A DNA stretch of 31,409 bases from an uncultured Collinsella sp. (lineage in GTDB: Bacteria > Actinomycetota > Coriobacteriia > Coriobacteriales > Coriobacteriaceae). Shown here piece after piece: positions 1 to 8,211 of this stretch (the stretch's first letter is position 1; each line of letters begins with the position of its first letter). The notes beneath the pieces are model-generated. The model searched no databases, was not told the origin of the DNA, and worked only from the letters and a program-made list of their open reading frames with translations. Made by a program: the position numbers and the translations under genes. The stretch spans positions 1 through 31,409 of the forward strand of contig CALGZX010000034.1 of NCBI GenBank assembly GCA_937934165.1. The letters are read 5' to 3'.

Positions 1-194
1 ATCTGCGGTGTTGCCCTGGTTGGCACTTAGGGACGTTCCTTTTCTGCCGGCACTTGGGGACAGTCCTAGTCGTTGGGGATCTACCGACGCATTGGGGGGT
101 TTGCGCCTTCCATGCATGACAGTCGTCTCTTTTATGTTTCCTTTAGCCGTTGCTGCCTAGGATGGGGGTTAGTCGGCAGGAAGGGAGCGTCTAT
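1..194. other. Left-edge intergenic region with GGGGACAG-type repeat remnants
   Basis: No convincing gene is visible here. The sequence holds two related fragments, CACTTAGGGACGTTCC near 25-40 and CACTTGGGGACAGTCC near 51-66. They resemble the GGGGACAG core seen in other intergenic regions of this window (1773-1782, 27786-27793 and the reverse strand near 30510). They are probably parts of a REP-like palindromic element. The start of the next gene is set by AGGAAGGGAG at 178-187. Confidence 0.4.
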
Positions 195-1763
195 ATGGAC
201 GACGCGAGCGAGCGTGCAATCGAAGAGGACATGCTCGATCAGTTCAATTACTTTGATGATGAGGATGAGGAGCTAATCGACCGTCGCGAGCCAGCGCCGC
301 TTGATTCCTTTGATTTGGTCGATGAAGAGGCTGATGAGGTTGAGGGTGAATCAGTGGAGCCCCCACAGCCTTCGCGCCTTGACTCGCTGCTTTCGAGAGC
401 TCCCATGCACCACGGCGTTCGTGCCGGCGCGCTCCATATGAAAACTGACTGGCACCAGATCGTGACGGCAGGCGATGAACTTGCCGTCGATGCGCCGCTC
501 ACCGATAAGTCATCCATCATCTGCCGCACCGGCATGCTTATGCTGGCAAGCGGAACAGGTGCCTGGCGCGTGCGCGATACCATGAATCGTGTTGCCGCCG
601 TACTCGGTGTCACCATCCACGTTGACTTAAGTCTTCTGTCGTTTGAGTGCACCTGCATCGAAGATGGCCATTGCTTTAACGAGGTTGTCAGTCTGCCCAC
701 AACGGGAGTCAATACCCATCGCATTTGGATGATGGAGAGTTTCCTCAAGGAAATCGAGACCTATGGTCGTCGCTTCACGGTGCACGAGTATCACGAGATG
801 CTCAAGACCGTTGAGAGTTCAAAACCTGATTACGCGCCTTGGCAACAGGGCCTTGCGGCGGCCTGCGCCTGTGGCGCCTTCGTTTTTTTGCTCGGCGGCG
901 GCCCTATCGAGATGGCCTGCGCGTTCGTGGGCGCGGGTGTCGGCAACTTTGCCCGCTCCCATATTCTCAAGCAAGGCCTTGGTCAGTTCAGCGCGCTGAC
1001 GACCGGCGTTGCGCTCGCTTGCGTTTCGTATCTGCTGGCATTGCTCGGCCTTGGCCAGGTCATACCGGGGGCAATGTCGCACCAAGAAGGCTATATCGGC
1101 GCCATGCTCTTTGTGATTCCCGGCTTTCCACTCATTACGGCAGGCCTCGACATCGCTAAGCTCGACATGCGAAGCGGTATCGAGCGTCTTTCGTATGCTG
1201 TGTCAATTATTGTGATGGCGACCCTCGTAGGTTGGATGGTTGCCGAGTGTGTTGGCCTGGCGCCGGACGACTTTGCCCCACTGGGCCTTTCGCCGCTTGC
1301 CCTTACGCTCCTGCGCGTGGTGATGAGCTTCGTTGGCGTATTCGGCTTCTCGGTGATGTTCAACAGCCCGGTAAAGATGGCCGCGGCAGCTGGGTTGATC
1401 GGCGCCGTGTCCAATACCCTGCGTCTGACCCTTGTCGATGCGCCGACGATGATTCCCTTCCTGGGCCTCAGCACGGGAATGCCTCCCGAGGCAGCAGCGT
1501 TTATCGGCGCGCTGGTATCGGGTCTGCTGGCAAGCTTGGCCGAAGTCAAGCTCACCTACCCGCGCATCGCCCTCACGGTGCCTTCGATTGTCATTATGGT
1601 GCCCGGTCTGTATCTCTATCGCTCTATGTATTACATGTGCACCTTCGACACGGTCAATATGCTCGGCTGGTTTGTGCGTGCAGTGCTCATCGTGGCGTTT
1701 CTGCCCGTTGGCTTGGGCGTGGCGAGAACTCTCACCGACCCTCGCTGGCGCCACACCAGCTAA
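195..1763 (+). CDS. ThrE-type threonine/serine exporter family membrane protein
   Basis: This 522-residue protein matches the ThrE family of threonine/serine exporters: an N-terminal DUF1212-type domain followed by a second multi-helix half (ThrE_2-like). A long, very acidic N-terminal tail of about 60 residues is followed by the typical segment with a conserved CRTGMLMLASGTGAWRV stretch. About ten hydrophobic segments then run to the C-terminus, for example VALACVSYLLALLGLG and SIVIMVPGLYLYRSMYYM. Many relatives are split into two proteins (YjjP/YjjB type); here both halves are in one chain. I chose ATG 195 over the in-frame ATG 150 because AGGAAGGGAG lies about 7 nt upstream of it. The substrate is inferred from the family only. 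The gene stands alone, followed by a long palindrome at 1801-1865. Confidence 0.82.
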   Translation: MDDASERAIEEDMLDQFNYFDDEDEELIDRREPAPLDSFDLVDEEADEVEGESVEPPQPSRLDSLLSRAPMHHGVRAGALHMKTDWHQIVTAGDELAVDAPLTDKSSIICRTGMLMLASGTGAWRVRDTMNRVAAVLGVTIHVDLSLLSFECTCIEDGHCFNEVVSLPTTGVNTHRIWMMESFLKEIETYGRRFTVHEYHEMLKTVESSKPDYAPWQQGLAAACACGAFVFLLGGGPIEMACAFVGAGVGNFARSHILKQGLGQFSALTTGVALACVSYLLALLGLGQVIPGAMSHQEGYIGAMLFVIPGFPLITAGLDIAKLDMRSGIERLSYAVSIIVMATLVGWMVAECVGLAPDDFAPLGLSPLALTLLRVVMSFVGVFGFSVMFNSPVKMAAAAGLIGAVSNTLRLTLVDAPTMIPFLGLSTGMPPEAAAFIGALVSGLLASLAEVKLTYPRIALTVPSIVIMVPGLYLYRSMYYMCTFDTVNMLGWFVRAVLIVAFLPVGLGVARTLTDPRWRHTS

Positions 1764-1865
1764 TTGCTGCAAGGGGGACAGGTTACTTTGCACCAAATGA
1801 GTTGCGGTGAAATAGGGACTGAATTGCTGCTTAAAGGGTCAAAACAGTCCGTATTCCACCGCAAC
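1764..1865. repeat. GGGGACAG-type repeat plus 21-nt-arm inverted repeat
   Basis: A GGGGGACAGGTTACTTTGCACC segment starts near 1773. It is followed by a long imperfect inverted repeat: 1801-1821 (starting GTTGCGGTGAAATA) pairs with 1845-1865 (ending TATTCCACCGCAAC), 19 of 21 positions complementary, loop of 23 nt. There is no T tract after the stem, so it is not a standard intrinsic terminator. It may still end or stabilise the upstream transcript. It resembles REP/BIME-type palindromic repeats. Confidence 0.55.
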
Positions 1866-1982
1866 TTAGGGGGTCGGGGGATTATTGGTGCCCTGCATCT
1901 TCATAAACTCAACGCTTACGAAGCGCAGGCCTTTCATGCTAGGCTGGTTTCACCACATAAGTAGTCGCAGACGCACGTACCA

Positions 1983-2032
1983 CGGGCGGGCGAGATGAAG
2001 TCCCAACAGCTCCATCTTGCCCGCCCGTTTTT
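1983..2032 (+). terminator. Strong intrinsic terminator hairpin in the leader of the DUF2798-like gene
   Basis: CGGGCGGGCGAGATG at 1983-1997 pairs with CATCTTGCCCGCCCG at 2013-2027 (15 bp with one G-U), loop of 15 nt, followed by TTTTT at 2028-2032. It lies about 220 bp after the ThrE-like stop and only 44 bp before the next start codon. It could be the terminator of the upstream unit or an attenuator in the downstream gene's leader. A short outer pairing ACCACG (1979-1984) with CGTGGT (2037-2042) flanks it. Confidence 0.75.
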
Positions 2033-2076
2033 GTTGCGTGGTGTAGCGGCGTAACACAGAAAGGATTTTGCCCTTT

Positions 2077-2625
2077 ATGCCTATCAACAAACGAGAGAGC
2101 CTGCTGTTCACCTTTATCATGTGCTTTTGCATGGTGCTCTGGATGAGCATCTACAACGTTGCCCTGCAGCATGGGGCCATCAGCGGCGAGGTTGTTGCCG
2201 CCGCGTGGCTCGGCTTCCCCGTTGCCTACATTTTTGCCATGTGCTGTGACTGGTTTGTTGCCAGCCCCCTTGCCAAGGGTTTCGCTTTTAAATTCCTGGT
2301 CACGCCGGGCAAGAGCTCGCCACTTGCCATGACGCTCGCCGTCAGCTCCTGCATGGTCGTTCCCATGGTCATCATCATGTCGCTGTACGGTGCCTGCGAG
2401 GGTCTGACGCACATGCCCGGCGGCATCCTTGCGAACCTGTATTCCGTGACCGCGATCTGGATGATCAACATCCCGCATAATTTTGTGATGGCGCTGCCGT
2501 GGAACCTTTTGGTAGCCGGTCCGATTTCCCACTTCGTCTTCCGTCGCGCCTTCCCTGTGGGGACGGTTTTCGAGGAGGAGCATGCCGAGCTCTTGGAGCA
2601 GGCTATGGCTCCTGAGTGCGAGTAG
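2077..2625 (+). CDS. DUF2798-like small four-helix membrane protein
   Basis: This 182-residue integral membrane protein appears to contain a duplicated DUF2798-like unit. It has four hydrophobic segments, roughly at residues 8-27, 43-60, 85-105 and 125-155. Each half carries a similar pattern: a helix ending in a small-residue or aromatic motif, then a helix with an Asn or Trp in mid-membrane (MSIYNVAL; MINIPHNFVMALPWN). The function of this family is unknown and I do not assign one. ATG 2077 is preferred over the in-frame TTG 2068 because AAAGGA at 2060-2064 is about 12 nt away from 2077 but only 3 nt from the TTG. Its leader carries the terminator-like hairpin at 1983-2032, which could make expression conditional. 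Confidence 0.6.
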   Translation: MPINKRESLLFTFIMCFCMVLWMSIYNVALQHGAISGEVVAAAWLGFPVAYIFAMCCDWFVASPLAKGFAFKFLVTPGKSSPLAMTLAVSSCMVVPMVIIMSLYGACEGLTHMPGGILANLYSVTAIWMINIPHNFVMALPWNLLVAGPISHFVFRRAFPVGTVFEEEHAELLEQAMAPECE

Positions 2626-2627
2626 CT

Positions 2628-2679
2628 CGCTTAGGGATCTGCTGAGCGCGGGCGACTTGCTTGGTTGGAGCCCTAAGCG
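2628..2679 (+). other. Inverted repeat in the intergenic region after the DUF2798-like gene
   Basis: CGCTTAGGG at 2628-2636 and CCCTAAGCG at 2671-2679 are perfect 9-nt complements separated by 34 nt. The region 2626-2790 shows no gene. The sequence between this repeat and the terminator at 2792 is GC-rich and could fold. No known RNA family was recognised. Confidence 0.35.
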
Positions 2680-2791
2680 TGGATAGCTCTCTCGGCGACA
2701 TCGCGGGCGTGAGCGGTGCGCATGACCGGAGGGCCCGTGCTGCTCCGTTGCCCGACGTGCTAGCGCGCAGAACAATCTGTTGGTGCATTCG

Positions 2792-2824
2792 GCGGCTGCT
2801 GAAGCGTTTCGGCAGCCGCTTTTT
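2792..2824 (+). terminator. Intrinsic terminator ahead of the activase operon
   Basis: GCGGCTGCTGAA at 2792-2803 pairs with TTCGGCAGCCGC at 2808-2819 (12 bp, one G-U), GCGT tetraloop, then TTTTT at 2820-2824. A textbook rho-independent terminator. It isolates the following TetR-linked operon from upstream transcription. Confidence 0.85.
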
Positions 2825-2836
2825 ATACGGAGTTTA

Positions 2837-2857
2837 AATACAACAGTCTGTTGTATT
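2837..2857. promoter_or_regulatory. Perfect 21-bp palindrome, likely TetR-family operator
   Basis: AATACAACAG at 2837-2846, a central T at 2847, and CTGTTGTATT at 2848-2857 form a perfect 10+1+10 palindrome. It ends 49 bp before the start codon of the giant activase gene. A TATATC at 2869-2874 just downstream could be a -10 element. The size and symmetry fit a TetR-family dimer site, and a TetR gene is the second gene of this operon, so autoregulation is a reasonable inference. Confidence 0.7.
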
Positions 2858-2906
2858 ACGTAGAGTGGTATATCTCTAGCAGGAAAAATGCGAGAGACGG
2901 AGCATT

Positions 2907-5900
2907 ATGGCGTTGCTAGTAGGACTGGACGTAGGGTCGACGACGACCAAAGTTTACGCGATGCACGAGGATATGACCGAGGCGTGGTGGGGATATCGCC
3001 GCCACGGGGCGTGTCAGACAGCGAGCGTGCGCGCCATGCTCGGCGAGCTCGCCGAGCGCTTTCCCCATGAGTCGCTGCGCGTTGCGGTGACCGGCTCGGG
3101 TGCGCGCGATATCGCGACCGCGCTGGGCGCCTCGTACGTTCAGGAGGTGGTCGCCAACGCGCTCGCGATCAGCAGGTTCTATCCGCAGACGCGCTGCGCC
3201 ATCGAGCTGGGCGGCCAAGACGCCAAGATGATCTTCTTCCGCACCAACGATAAGGGAGACATCGAGGTTGCCGACATGCGCATGAACGGCTCGTGCGCAG
3301 GCGGTACCGGTGCATTTATCGACGAGATGGCAAAGCTCATGGGGGTCGGCACCGAATCGGGCGAGTTCGAGCAGCTCGCAAGCCGGGGAACGACCGTCCA
3401 CGAGGTCTCGGGCCGCTGCGGCGTGTACGCAAAGACCGATATCCAGCCGCTGCTCAACGAGGGCATTCCTACCACCGACCTGGCGCTTTCGGCGCTTCAC
3501 GCGGTCGCCCGCCAAACGATCGGCGGTCTGGCCCAGGGTATCGACATCGAGCCGCCGGTAATCTTCGAGGGCGGTACGCTCGCCTACAACCCCACACTGG
3601 TCCGCGTGTTCCGGGAGCAACTGAATCTATCGGACGATCAGGTTATCGTCCCGCGCGATCCGCAGATCATGGTCGCGCGCGGTGCCGCCCTGTCGCTGAC
3701 CGACATGTTCGCATCGTCCCAACCGATCGACCTTCCCGACGCTTTTGTCCGGCTGGATAAGCTCGAGACGGTCGCGCCCGCAAGCGGGGAGGGACGTCTT
3801 GCCCAGCCCTTTTTTGCCACACCTGCCGAGCAGGCGGATTTTACGGCACGCCATGGCAAAGAGACGCCGGCAAAGGGTCCGGATGCGTATGCGCCCGGAG
3901 AGACGGTGCGTGTGGCGCTCGGTATCGATTCGGGGAGCACGACGACCAAGTTCGCCCTGGTCGATGAGGCGGGTGAGCTTGTCGATTCGTTCTACGCGTC
4001 TAATAACGGCAGACCGCTCGACGTCGCCCAACAGGGTCTTGTCAGCTTGAAGAACCGCTGGGAGACAGCGGGAGTCACGCTTGCGATCGATGCCGTGGGC
4101 ACCACGGGATACGGCGAGGAGCTTTTCGCGCGCGCGTTCCACGCCGACTACCATACGGTCGAGACGGTCGCGCACGCCCGCGCCGCGTGCGCATGCGTTC
4201 CCGATGCGACCTTCGTGCTCGACATCGGCGGACAGGATATGAAGGCCATCTGGCTCAACCACGGCGTGCTGACCGATATCGTCGTCAACGAGGCGTGCTC
4301 TGCGGGCTGCGGCTCGTTCCTCGAGGGTTTTGCCAAAAACCTCGGAATAGCCGTTGAGGATATCGCGACCGAGGCATTTTCGTCCAAAGCCCCCGCCGTT
4401 CTCGGCAGCCGCTGCACGGTGTTCATGAACAGCAGCGTCGTTTCCGAGCAGCGGCGCGGTAAGGGTCCGGGCGACATCATGGCCGGTCTCTGCCGTTCGA
4501 TTATCGAGAACGTGTTCACCAAGGTCATTCGCGTTTCAAATCTCAACCGTCTGGGCGACAAAGTCGTCGTCCAGGGCGGCACGTTCCGAAACGACGCGGT
4601 GCTGCGCGCATTCGAGCAGTATCTGGGCAAACCCGTCACGCGTGCGCCCCACCCGGGGCTGATGGGCGCTATCGGTATCGCCCTGCTCGCGCGCGAGGAA
4701 TGCCGCAAGGGCGACGCCGGCACGTCGTTTATCGGGCTCGATGCCGTGGAGCGCTTCGAGCATCGCGAGTTCGGCGGCGTTACCTGCCGTCGGTGCAACA
4801 ACCGCTGTCAGCGCGCGGTCGTGGCATTTGGCGACGGCTCGCTTTACGTCACGGGCAATCGCTGCCCGCGCGGCGGCGCCATCTCATGGGATGAGCTCGT
4901 GCGCGAGGTTCCCGCGGCGGAGGAGCTGCGTCCGCAGGGTGCTTGCGAGGCACAGGCACCCGGCACGGGGCGCGACCGGACCGCGGCTGCCCCCAATCTC
5001 TTTGTCGACCGCGAGAAGCTGCTGTTCGAGTCGTACCCCACGGTTCCCGTCTGCGGGGGGCGCGATGTCACGATCGGCATTCCCCGTGTGCTCGAGTTCT
5101 GGGACACCATGCCGTTCTGGTCGACGTTCTTCAGCACGCTCGGCTTTAAGGTGCGCGTCTCGGGACGCAGCACCAAGGCGATGTACGAGCGCGGTCTGGC
5201 GCACGTCACATCCGACACCGTGTGCTTCCCGGCCAAGCTCGTCCACGGGCACATCCGCAATCTCGTCGACGCCGGCGTCGACCGCATCTTCATGCCCATC
5301 ATCACGACGGTGCCCACCGAAAACACCGCCTCTACCAGCGAGTGGATGTGCGCCGTCGTAAAGGGATACCCCTACGTGATGCGCAATTCCGATAACCCGG
5401 AGGAGCGTTTCGGCGTTCCGTTCGATACGCCGCTGTTCCACTGGTACGACGAGGGCGACCGAAACCGCCAGCTCAAGGCGTGGTGCAAGGAGACCTTCGA
5501 TATCGATGCCGACCTGGTTGCCAAGGCGACCGAGCAGGCGGACCGCGCGCAGGAGACGTTTGAGAACCAGCTGCAGCTGCGCGGCAGGCAGGTGCTCGAG
5601 AACGTGCGCGAGGACGGCGGCTACGCGGTGGTGATCGCTTCGCGCCCGTACCACAACGACCCGCTGGTCAACCACGGGCTGCCCAAGCTCTTCTCTGAGC
5701 GCGGCATCCCCGTGCTGACGCCCGATGCGGTGCCGGGGGTCTGCAACGTCGATCTTTCCAACAGCCGCATCGACATCGTGAACAACTACCATGCGCGCAT
5801 GCTGTCGTGCGCGGTCATCGTCGCATCGACGCCCGAGCTCGAGCTCGTGCAGATGGGCAGCTTCGGCTGCGGCCACGATGCGTATCTCACCGACGAGATC

Positions 5901-7346
5901 GCGCGCATGATGGGCGAGATGGGCTCCAAGGTTCCGATGATGATCAAGCTCGATGAGAGCGACGTCGCCGGTCCCATGGGCATTCGCGTGCGTTCGTTTA
6001 TCGAGTCGGTCAACCGTCGTCGCGCGGAGGAGCGTGCCGAGGGCGCCCGGGTGCACGCGGTCCATCCGCTCGACGACCCGTATAAGGTCAAGTACACCAA
6101 GCGCGACCGGCACGACAAGATCGCGCTGGTCCCCAACACCTCCCATGCGTTCTGCAGGCTCATGACCGCGGCGATGCGCAATCAGGGCGTGCGCGCCGAG
6201 GCCCTTGATATCGGGCGCGAGGATGCCATCCGCCTGGGCAAACGCTATGTGCACAACGACATCTGCTTCCCCGCGCAAATCGTGATCGGCGAGGCGCTCG
6301 CGGCACTCGAGAGCGGTAAGTACGACCCGCACGACGTCGCCGTGGTGACTGGCAAGTATATCGGCGACTGCCGCCTGACGCACTACATGCCCCTGCTGCG
6401 CCGCGCGCTCGACGACGCGGGATACGACTATGTCCCGGTGCTCACCAACGACGACGTCGATGCCCACAATGCGCATCCGGGCTTCAAGCTCGGCCTTGGC
6501 CCGAGCATCCAGATCGCCTACGGTCTTCCCATGATCGATGCCCTCGAGGCCATGCTTAGGCGCATCCGTCCCTACGAGCTCGAGAAGGGCGCGGCGGACG
6601 CTGCGTTCGACCGCGCGCTCGATGAGGTTATCGAGGGCATGGAGCGCTCCGGGCTGAGAGGCCAGGCGACGGGCTTCAAACGCGCGCTTGCGATCATGGA
6701 CGCCGTTCCGTACGACCGCTCGAACCCGCATCCGACCGTTCTCATCGTGGGCGAGTACCTGCTCAATTTCCATCTCGGCGCCAACCACGAGATTGAGCGC
6801 TACCTCGAGGACAACGGGCTCGAGGTCATCGAGGCGCGCATGACCGACGTGATCCGCAAGACCTATTTCTACAAGCATGCGCAGTCGCGCGAGTTCCACG
6901 TCGACCTGTCGCTGCCCGAAAAGGCCTGGTACGCCACGGCGGACAACCTGTTCGAGCTCGCGCACGACCGTTGCGACCGCCTGGGCGCGGCGAGCCCGCT
7001 CTACGAGCCGCCGACGCGCATGCCCGAGCTCGTGCGCGCGAGCGATAAGATCCTGCACCATACGTTCGATGCGGGCGAGGGCGTGCTGATTCCGGCGGAG
7101 ATCCTCGAGCACGCCAAGCGCGGCTGCCGCAACTTCGTGATCCTGCAGCCGTTCGGGTGTCTGCCCAACCATGTCGTGGGGCGCGGGCTCATCCATGCGC
7201 TCAAGGAGCAGTATCCCACGGCGCAGTTCCTGCCGCTCGACTACGATCCCGACGTGAGCTTCGCCAACGTGGAGAACCGTCTTCAGATGCTCATCATGAA
7301 CGCCAAGGCGCAGGGGTGCGGTGAGGCGCATGGCGAGACCGCGTAA
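2907..7346 (+). CDS. Giant 2-hydroxyacyl-CoA dehydratase activase-type protein (two BadF/HgdC ATPase domains plus DUF2229)
   Basis: This 1479-residue protein is built from two ASKHA-fold BadF/BadG/BcrA/HgdC ATPase domains, a DUF2229 domain and a dehydratase-like C-terminal part. The ATPase phosphate loops are GLDVGSTTTKV near residue 7 and GIDSGSTTTKF at 339. HgdC-type activases hold one [4Fe-4S] cluster across a homodimer using two Cys. Both domains here keep that pair: C130 (NGSCAGGTG) and C171 (GRCGVY), then C464 (EACSAGCGS) and C503 (SRCTVF). A further Cys cluster C627, C630, C634 and C653 separates the ATPases from DUF2229, which begins near IGIPRVLEFW at 723. HgdC injects ATP-energised electrons into 2-hydroxyacyl-CoA dehydratases; the role of these giant fused relatives is unproven. 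No separate dehydratase subunits are nearby. The start follows an AGACGGAG ribosome site. Its 3' end overlaps the TetR gene. Confidence 0.85.
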   Translation: MALLVGLDVGSTTTKVYAMHEDMTEAWWGYRRHGACQTASVRAMLGELAERFPHESLRVAVTGSGARDIATALGASYVQEVVANALAISRFYPQTRCAIELGGQDAKMIFFRTNDKGDIEVADMRMNGSCAGGTGAFIDEMAKLMGVGTESGEFEQLASRGTTVHEVSGRCGVYAKTDIQPLLNEGIPTTDLALSALHAVARQTIGGLAQGIDIEPPVIFEGGTLAYNPTLVRVFREQLNLSDDQVIVPRDPQIMVARGAALSLTDMFASSQPIDLPDAFVRLDKLETVAPASGEGRLAQPFFATPAEQADFTARHGKETPAKGPDAYAPGETVRVALGIDSGSTTTKFALVDEAGELVDSFYASNNGRPLDVAQQGLVSLKNRWETAGVTLAIDAVGTTGYGEELFARAFHADYHTVETVAHARAACACVPDATFVLDIGGQDMKAIWLNHGVLTDIVVNEACSAGCGSFLEGFAKNLGIAVEDIATEAFSSKAPAVLGSRCTVFMNSSVVSEQRRGKGPGDIMAGLCRSIIENVFTKVIRVSNLNRLGDKVVVQGGTFRNDAVLRAFEQYLGKPVTRAPHPGLMGAIGIALLAREECRKGDAGTSFIGLDAVERFEHREFGGVTCRRCNNRCQRAVVAFGDGSLYVTGNRCPRGGAISWDELVREVPAAEELRPQGACEAQAPGTGRDRTAAAPNLFVDREKLLFESYPTVPVCGGRDVTIGIPRVLEFWDTMPFWSTFFSTLGFKVRVSGRSTKAMYERGLAHVTSDTVCFPAKLVHGHIRNLVDAGVDRIFMPIITTVPTENTASTSEWMCAVVKGYPYVMRNSDNPEERFGVPFDTPLFHWYDEGDRNRQLKAWCKETFDIDADLVAKATEQADRAQETFENQLQLRGRQVLENVREDGGYAVVIASRPYHNDPLVNHGLPKLFSERGIPVLTPDAVPGVCNVDLSNSRIDIVNNYHARMLSCAVIVASTPELELVQMGSFGCGHDAYLTDEIARMMGEMGSKVPMMIKLDESDVAGPMGIRVRSFIESVNRRRAEERAEGARVHAVHPLDDPYKVKYTKRDRHDKIALVPNTSHAFCRLMTAAMRNQGVRAEALDIGREDAIRLGKRYVHNDICFPAQIVIGEALAALESGKYDPHDVAVVTGKYIGDCRLTHYMPLLRRALDDAGYDYVPVLTNDDVDAHNAHPGFKLGLGPSIQIAYGLPMIDALEAMLRRIRPYELEKGAADAAFDRALDEVIEGMERSGLRGQATGFKRALAIMDAVPYDRSNPHPTVLIVGEYLLNFHLGANHEIERYLEDNGLEVIEARMTDVIRKTYFYKHAQSREFHVDLSLPEKAWYATADNLFELAHDRCDRLGAASPLYEPPTRMPELVRASDKILHHTFDAGEGVLIPAEILEHAKRGCRNFVILQPFGCLPNHVVGRGLIHALKEQYPTAQFLPLDYDPDVSFANVENRLQMLIMNAKAQGCGEAHGETA

Positions 7347-8019
7347 GGACGCCGATGCGCCCGATGCACGCACCCGTATCATCGAGGCGTTTTGGGAGCT
7401 CATCGAGAACAACAGCATCTTCGAGCTGTCGGTTGGCGAGGTGACCCGCGCCGCCCAGTGCAATCGCGGAACGTTTTACTACTATTTTCACGATTTCGAT
7501 GAACTCGTCGCCATCGCCATAGCCCAGCTGCTGCAGGATAACGAGCTCATCACCGATGCCCTCTGGCATTTTTCGAGCGAGGGCGACCTTTCGGCGTTCG
7601 ACCGGCGCGACGTCCGCTGCCTGCTGCGGCGCATCGTCATCACCATGAGGGCGGGTGCCGCCGAGCAGGTCGTGCAGGGCATCCATACGATCATCATCGA
7701 CCGCGTGAGAGAGATCGTCCACCCCGACGGAGAAGAGCTCAAGGCAGATTCGAGCTTTGCGGTGGGCTTTCTGGTCTCGGGCATCATGGGCTTTGTGATG
7801 GCGGTCGGCTTTGCCCGGGAGGGCGGCGAGGAGATAGACCTCGAGCAGCCGGGGGACAGCGCGTGCGCGTACCTGAGGGCGGTCGCCATGCAGACGGTGG
7901 AAACGGTCGCGCAAGTCGAGGGCGTCGATACATCCGAGCTGCTCGAACGCGTCTCCAAGGAGGCCGATGCCTATCGCGCATCGCGTGCGACGAGTCCCGA
8001 CGTGGTGAAAGACGCCTAG
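7330..8019 (+). CDS. TetR/AcrR-family transcriptional regulator
   Basis: This 229-residue protein has a classical TetR N-terminal DNA-binding domain. Residues 12-60 contain RIIEAFWELIENN, then the helix-turn-helix VGEVTRAAQCNRGTFYYYF with the near-invariant TFYYYF recognition-helix end. The C-terminal ligand domain is not recognisable as a specific subfamily. The gene overlaps the end of the giant activase gene by 17 bp (ATG 7330) or 26 bp (GTG 7321, in frame), so the two are translationally coupled. I favour ATG 7330 because the protein then begins MARPRKDAD, a typical TetR start, but the GTG cannot be excluded. It probably represses its own operon through the 2837-2857 palindrome. The inducer is unknown; an acyl-CoA or fatty-acid-like effector would fit but is speculation. 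Confidence 0.88.
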   Translation: MARPRKDADAPDARTRIIEAFWELIENNSIFELSVGEVTRAAQCNRGTFYYYFHDFDELVAIAIAQLLQDNELITDALWHFSSEGDLSAFDRRDVRCLLRRIVITMRAGAAEQVVQGIHTIIIDRVREIVHPDGEELKADSSFAVGFLVSGIMGFVMAVGFAREGGEEIDLEQPGDSACAYLRAVAMQTVETVAQVEGVDTSELLERVSKEADAYRASRATSPDVVKDA

Positions 8020-8044
8020 GGTTTCTCTTGCGGGGCGCCTGTCG

Positions 8045-8072
8045 CGCATCGCGCGGTGAGTCCCGCGATGCG
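8045..8072 (+). terminator. GC-rich hairpin after the TetR gene (no T tract)
   Basis: CGCATCGCG at 8045-8053 pairs perfectly with CGCGATGCG at 8064-8072, loop of 10 nt. It lies 26 bp after the TetR stop. It lacks a T run, so termination efficiency is uncertain; it may instead protect the mRNA 3' end. Confidence 0.4.
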
Positions 8073-8211
8073 GTCATAACCTGCATTCATGTGAGCCGGG
8101 TTTATAGATATTCCTCCAGCTGTTAACATAGACAACCTGTGGGTAAAGAGACAAAAGCGCCGCCGACGGGCGGGCGTTTTGATTTCGATGAACTCATGTA
8201 AGGAAACGAGC

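Noticed and set aside
4884..7463. Long reverse-strand open frame (859 codons) opposite the activase gene
   Set aside because: It is antisense to a protein with clear domains, has no recognisable motifs and is an effect of GC-rich codon use.
8157..8184. Terminator just before clpC
   Set aside because: A GC-rich stem of about five bp with a bulge and TTTT exists but is too weak to call; no heat-shock operator was found in the same gap either.
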